Source: Lepisosteus oculatus
Lineage: Eukaryota > Chordata > Actinopteri > Semionotiformes > Lepisosteidae
Direction: 5' to 3'
Length of the DNA: 64,000 bases
Assembly (NCBI RefSeq): GCF_040954835.1
Contig: NC_090698.1
Span: 66,533,284-66,597,283, forward strand
The translations under genes were made by a program, and so were the position numbers. This document shows, piece after piece, positions 60,601-64,000 of the stretch. The notes beneath the pieces are model-generated. The model was not told where the DNA came from. It did not search any database and saw nothing but the letters and a program-made list of their open reading frames with translations. Position 1 is the first letter of the stretch. Every line of letters starts with the position of its first letter.

Positions 60601-63600
60601 CATTTTCAGTACAATATCAGAATGTTGTATGCCAGTTGAAAACTATAATTACAGCCGGAGGCTTAATGTTATAGTCAGAGGCTTTCTGTTTGCAGTACCA
60701 ACCCTGTCATGTCTCATTTGGATGTGCATATTTCAAAATGACACAGCAGCCCAAGATTGTTCAGGTCTCTTAAGGCTTAAGTTTGAATCCCCCAAGCTGC
60801 CCAACTACAGTATGTTGGTATGTTGTTGAAGCTGGTACTCTGTCTTCTTTCAAGAAACGGTTGTATGACATCAATCAGATCATTGTGCCAGACTGTATGC
60901 AGTATTTTTTTATTTCTGATGTTTTACTGAAGTTTACTGTTTTAAAGCCCTGTCATGGTACAATAAAGACAAAATTCCATGTTAATTCACGGATGTTACA
61001 CGTACCCGATCTCGTGTTTCCACAGACGGCGAGGATCTTGATCGAATGTGATGTGGAACAGGCCTCTTCTCGGAATGTTCTAGAAGGTCTTCAGCAGATG
61101 CAGACTTCCCAGAACTCCTCGCTGTAGATCCTCTCTCAAAAGCCACCTCCGGCTGCTGCTGATGGGGTGCATACTGGGACTTGCTACGCCTTCTTAAGGA
61201 CTCACCTTTACTAAGCTTATTCAGCTCCCTCTCTGAACTGCAGAACTCTGGATTTCTGTCTGGTTGGGCATGGCTGGAGCAGGAAATGTCATAGGAGAAC
61301 TGTCGTGACAGGCTCCCACTCAGGTACCTGGAGCCCTGAAGACCAGGAGGCAGGGTGGAGGAGACCCTCCTTGTCCTGGGATGACTATCCGCTGATGGGC
61401 CCCATTGGTTGCTCTGTTCCTGCAGAGAGCTGAGACTGGAAGCTGAGGAGAGGCTTTGTGAATCAAAGTTGTAGGGCTGAAGGTAGGAACTATGAGGGCG
61501 ATTCTTCCCTGGCCACTTGTGTGCTGTTTTGCGTTCAACGTACTCGGCCAGCGCTGTCTGCTGCAGATGTTTCAGCTCAGGTCGAGAGACGCCGGGGCTA
61601 CGCACAGACCTGCTCTTCCCCTCGGGCTCAAACATCTTCCGCCGGTCTGCCACGCTCGTCTCTGGAAAAAGAAAGGTCTGCGGACCCTTCTTCTGAGATG
61701 CGTCTGATACCCCTAACTCGTTTATCTTCTCCGGCTCTGAATAGGAGCGCTTCTTCTGTTCTGCTGTCAATCGTTTGCGGCCACAAATTCGGGGAAAAGA
61801 AGGCCCTACAGCAGGGGTGCTTGGGAGCGCGGGAGGTACCTCCTCAGGAGTTACAACGTGTCTTTCTCTCGGGGTGTGAGGCGACACCCCACCAGGTTTG
61901 GTGCTAGTCTTATTTGACGTTACTTGCTCCACAGACAAATGTCTGTTGAGATGAGGTGAGTTAACGCTCAGGTCTTTACGTCTAAAGGAAGTGGAGCGTA
62001 GAACTTTTGACTGGGCATCCTTAATACTGTCCCGGTAAGCCCTGTTGAAAGAGGTGTCCTGGAAGGTGCCTAAAATGTCCTGCAAGCCATCTTTCCAGTG
62101 AAATTCTTTGCTGTTCTCTTCACTCGTCAATTGGAAGGTACTTTTACTTCTCTGAAGGAGCAGTGCCTTGTTCTCTGGTTTGCTCTGAAAGTGCTGCTCT
62201 CTATATTTTTGCTGGATCGAGTCTTCCAGCCCACCTTCATGTTTTCCATCCAGACCGTTACCCTGCATTTTGCCCTGGGACAAACCCTTAGCACAAGGCC
62301 CCTCTGAAATTTTCAGCCGGTGCCGAATGTCTTCGATGCTGGAAAAGGAGTTTTTCCCTCTCGAGGGCCGACTGGACCAGGTGAGGCCATGATGGGAATT
62401 CGTGCTGTGGGGTTGCTGCTGGTTCTGCTTGCGCTGCTCAATTTGGTTGACCTTCTCCAGCACAGAAAGGCGCTTTGTCGCGATGTCGCTTTTACTTCTG
62501 CTGCTGTTGGGGCTCCTCGGTCTTGGAACCTCAGCGGAGGCATTTTCATGCCAGGGTGGCTGTGTCTGCTGTTGCCACACACCTGTCTCACTGTGGTGCC
62601 GTATGGTGGGTCGGTCCCTGAGATCACTCCCTTGGTTTGAGACCATCTCAGTTTTAGCTTCATAAGGGATTCTAAGATCTCTGCAGCTACCATAAGACAT
62701 TTGCCCACATTCAAAGCCAGCTTGGCCTTTAGGAAAAAAGTAATGTTCCTGATCATTTTGCAAAGAAGAGGCTCTCTGCTGACGCCCTCCTTCCACGGCT
62801 CGAGTTTGCTCTGGCTCTCTTTTCCATTTGTGCTCATCTGGTATTTCATTGCCCTGTGGATATCTCAGCCTTTCCTCTGCCTGTTGGTTTACAGTGGGCA
62901 GATCCCTCCTGTCTTCTTCTGCACTCTGGGGAGTATGCACACACCCGTGCTCTTGCCTTTCTGCTTGAGAGACGTACACATCAGCGCCAGGTTTAAAATG
63001 AGGCTTGTAGTGACTGCATTTGGTTTCTGGCTCCTCATGCATTTTGTCTTTCTGGTGCAGGAAGAGTTTTGGTTGCTGAAAGCCAGGGGATTGGTCGGAT
63101 AAGGTGGAAGCATTGCTTTGGTATCCATTTTCCTTTGCTGCCCCTTCCAGGATCGCGCTTGTGCTGTGGTTACTTAGTGAGCTGCACCGGGTTTCCTTTG
63201 CCAGTACTGGGTACAGCAGGCTCCTGGAACTGGGGCAGCTGGTCGGAGCCTGTGCAAAGTGAGGCTCCATCTGAGGCACTGGATAGATCCCTGTGGGTAG
63301 CATGAGTTTCCCTGGTTGAGTCGCCTGGGGAATATTCTGCTTGGGTTTGGTAGTAGGGCTGCTCTCAGGGCTTTTCTCGACCACAGTGTGCAGCTGGCCC
63401 TCAGCAGAGAATGAGGACTTCCCTGAGATGCCAGGATGAGGCCAGGATCCCTTCTGCAGGGTACGAGAGGACCTGGCCTGCTCCAGACTGGACCAGGAGT
63501 TGGGCCTGTCGTGATTCTTAATGGCAACATAGCTGTCACTGCGCATGGGTGGGGCAGGGGGCCCTGTCACACCGGCACTCTCATCTGGGATCCTGTTCTG

Positions 63601-64000
63601 TGTCTGGCCCCAAACGGGTCCGACGCTGTGTCTGCTGGACGCGTGCTTTTCATTGCTCATGCTGCGGACGATACCGTCTCCCCTGGCCTCTGCCTGGATC
63701 CTTGCTTCATTGCTGCGGGCCAGAGCAGAGGAGCTGACCTCGTGCTCCTCCGAGATTCCCTGCTGCGGGTCGTAGACAGTTCGGACGTAGCGGATGTCAG
63801 CCTGCCTCATCCCCTCCGGGCCCCGCTGGGAGTGCATGTTCTCCATGGAGTAGGAGCGCTCCTTACTGAAGGCTGGGGCTGGGTACTCGGGGATACTGGA
63901 GCTCGTGGAGAAGGAGCTGTAGGCGGAGTCCCTCTTACTGTGCAGGTGGTCAATGCTGTTGGATGACTTTGAGGCTGTGAGCTGGTGGCAGGAGCTGTAA
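48609..64000 (-). CDS. shroom3: Shroom family member 3 (3' part; 5' end beyond right edge)
   Basis: Shroom3 binds F-actin and recruits Rho kinase to apical junctions, driving apical constriction. Exons on minus: 64000-61006 (open at the edge), 58852-58789, 57637-56851, 55979-55512, 52494-52365, 51768-51496, 48917-48609; all phases agree. The large exon has [20 protein letters not shown] at its start and the central actin-binding region. Exon 58.8 kb encodes GFG-type text ([11 protein letters not shown]). Exon 55.9 kb has [19 protein letters not shown] and [12 protein letters not shown]. The last two exons are the ASD2 domain: [56 protein letters not shown] and [14 protein letters not shown]. 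It ends LPTTVTSL. The PDZ side is outside the window. Shroom3, rather than another Shroom, is chosen for these matches and the neighbours. Confidence 0.93.
48940..51490. other. Last shroom3 intron
   Basis: No exon is seen. The GC-rich stretch at 48.9-49.1 kb is a continuation of the exon's GC-rich surroundings. The fold-back repeat copy C lies at 51115-51285. Between 49.6 and 50.7 kb the sequence is AT-rich and featureless to me. Confidence 0.4.
51115..51285 (+). repeat. Fold-back interspersed repeat, copy C (shroom3 intron)
   Basis: It begins with the same module as the other copies (GTAGGGAGCTGCGTCAGCAT), followed by a diverged left arm (AGTTTATTCCCCGATGAAAG) and an inverted right arm (CGTTTCCTTTCTTTACCTTC, then CAATGAACC). 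The arms are near-complementary over about 45 bases, giving a fold-back shape like copy B. It lies in the last shroom3 intron. Confidence 0.6.
53508..53912. mobile_element. Internally deleted Tc1-like element (MITE-like)
   Basis: The left end ACAGTTGTATGCAAAAGTTTGGGCACCCCTGG and the right end, whose complement reads ACAGTTGTGTGTTAAAAATGTGGGTGCTCCTGGGC, are matching inverted repeats about 400 bases apart. Inner sequence (GACACCCTGTCAGTCC, TTGGCAGAAATCACAGCCTC) also fits this fish Tc1-type family. No transposase is coded. It lies in the shroom3 intron between exons 55512 and 52494. Confidence 0.7.
54708..55312. repeat. 32-bp minisatellite in a shroom3 intron
   Basis: About 19 tandem units with consensus of the form CCCATATCGTACTGTGGTCT followed by GGTGTATCCTGA (32 bases). 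Variant units have TTCCTGCTGTA in place of the GGTCTGGTGTA part and are one or two bases shorter. The array is open in several minus-strand frames only because the unit contains no stop and 32 is not a multiple of 3; three units give a 32-residue period ([21 protein letters not shown]). It is noncoding intron sequence. Confidence 0.92.
57660..60990. other. Introns of shroom3 around the 64-bp exon
   Basis: Apart from the small exon at 58852-58789, no coding sequence or clear repeat is seen on either strand. It is AT-rich. A plus-strand AATAAA near 60961 belongs to no recognised gene. Confidence 0.4.

Noticed and set aside
1-64000. CRISPR arrays, operons, integrons or phage genes
   Set aside because: Split genes and vertebrate proteins throughout; the only regular array (54.7-55.3 kb) has no unique spacers.

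Overview
The window is vertebrate nuclear DNA: split genes with GT-AG introns, long introns full of degenerate retroelements and DNA transposons, and no bacterial-type gene packing. Proteins and repeats (Tc1-like elements, V-SINE-like tails, a 5S-derived SINE, L2/CR1/L1-type LINE remnants) point to a ray-finned fish. A non-teleost such as gar or bowfin is possible, but this is only an impression from the repeats. All identifications come from recalled human family members; no search was run.

Layout, left to right. (1) 62-15281, plus: taf1c, a subunit of the RNA polymerase I factor SL1/TIF-IB, with its 5' end outside the window; introns carry many LINE/SINE fragments. (2) 16598-20482, minus: ccng2 (cyclin G2), seven coding exons plus a probable 5'UTR exon near 21.7 kb, convergent with taf1c. 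(3) 22.1-22.4 kb: a promoter-like block with three evenly spaced ATTGG (NF-Y) boxes and a forkhead site. (4) 27480-36343, plus: ccni (cyclin I), six coding exons, divergent from ccng2, with a dead Tc1-like transposon in intron 2. (5) 39372-41678, plus: sowahb, one intact coding exon. (6) 41.7-48.6 kb: SINEs and the presumed shroom3 3'UTR. (7) 48609-64000, minus: the 3' two thirds of shroom3; its 5' part (PDZ side) lies beyond the right edge. One shroom3 intron holds a 32-bp minisatellite.

The order and relative orientation ccng2(-) ccni(+) sowahb(+) shroom3(-) match human 4q21 as I remember it, except that SEPTIN11, which lies between CCNI and SOWAHB in human, is absent. taf1c lies next to ccng2, although its human counterpart is on chromosome 16. 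The genes do not form one pathway: two cell-cycle-related atypical cyclins, an ankyrin protein, an actomyosin scaffold and a Pol I factor.

I saw no wholly new system. The points most worth a second look are the missing septin, the 31/32-bp spaced CCAAT array beside a FOXO-type site at ccng2, the fold-back repeat family, the 5S-derived SINE, the minisatellite that creates false reading frames, and the divergent segment just before the shroom3 ASD2 domain.
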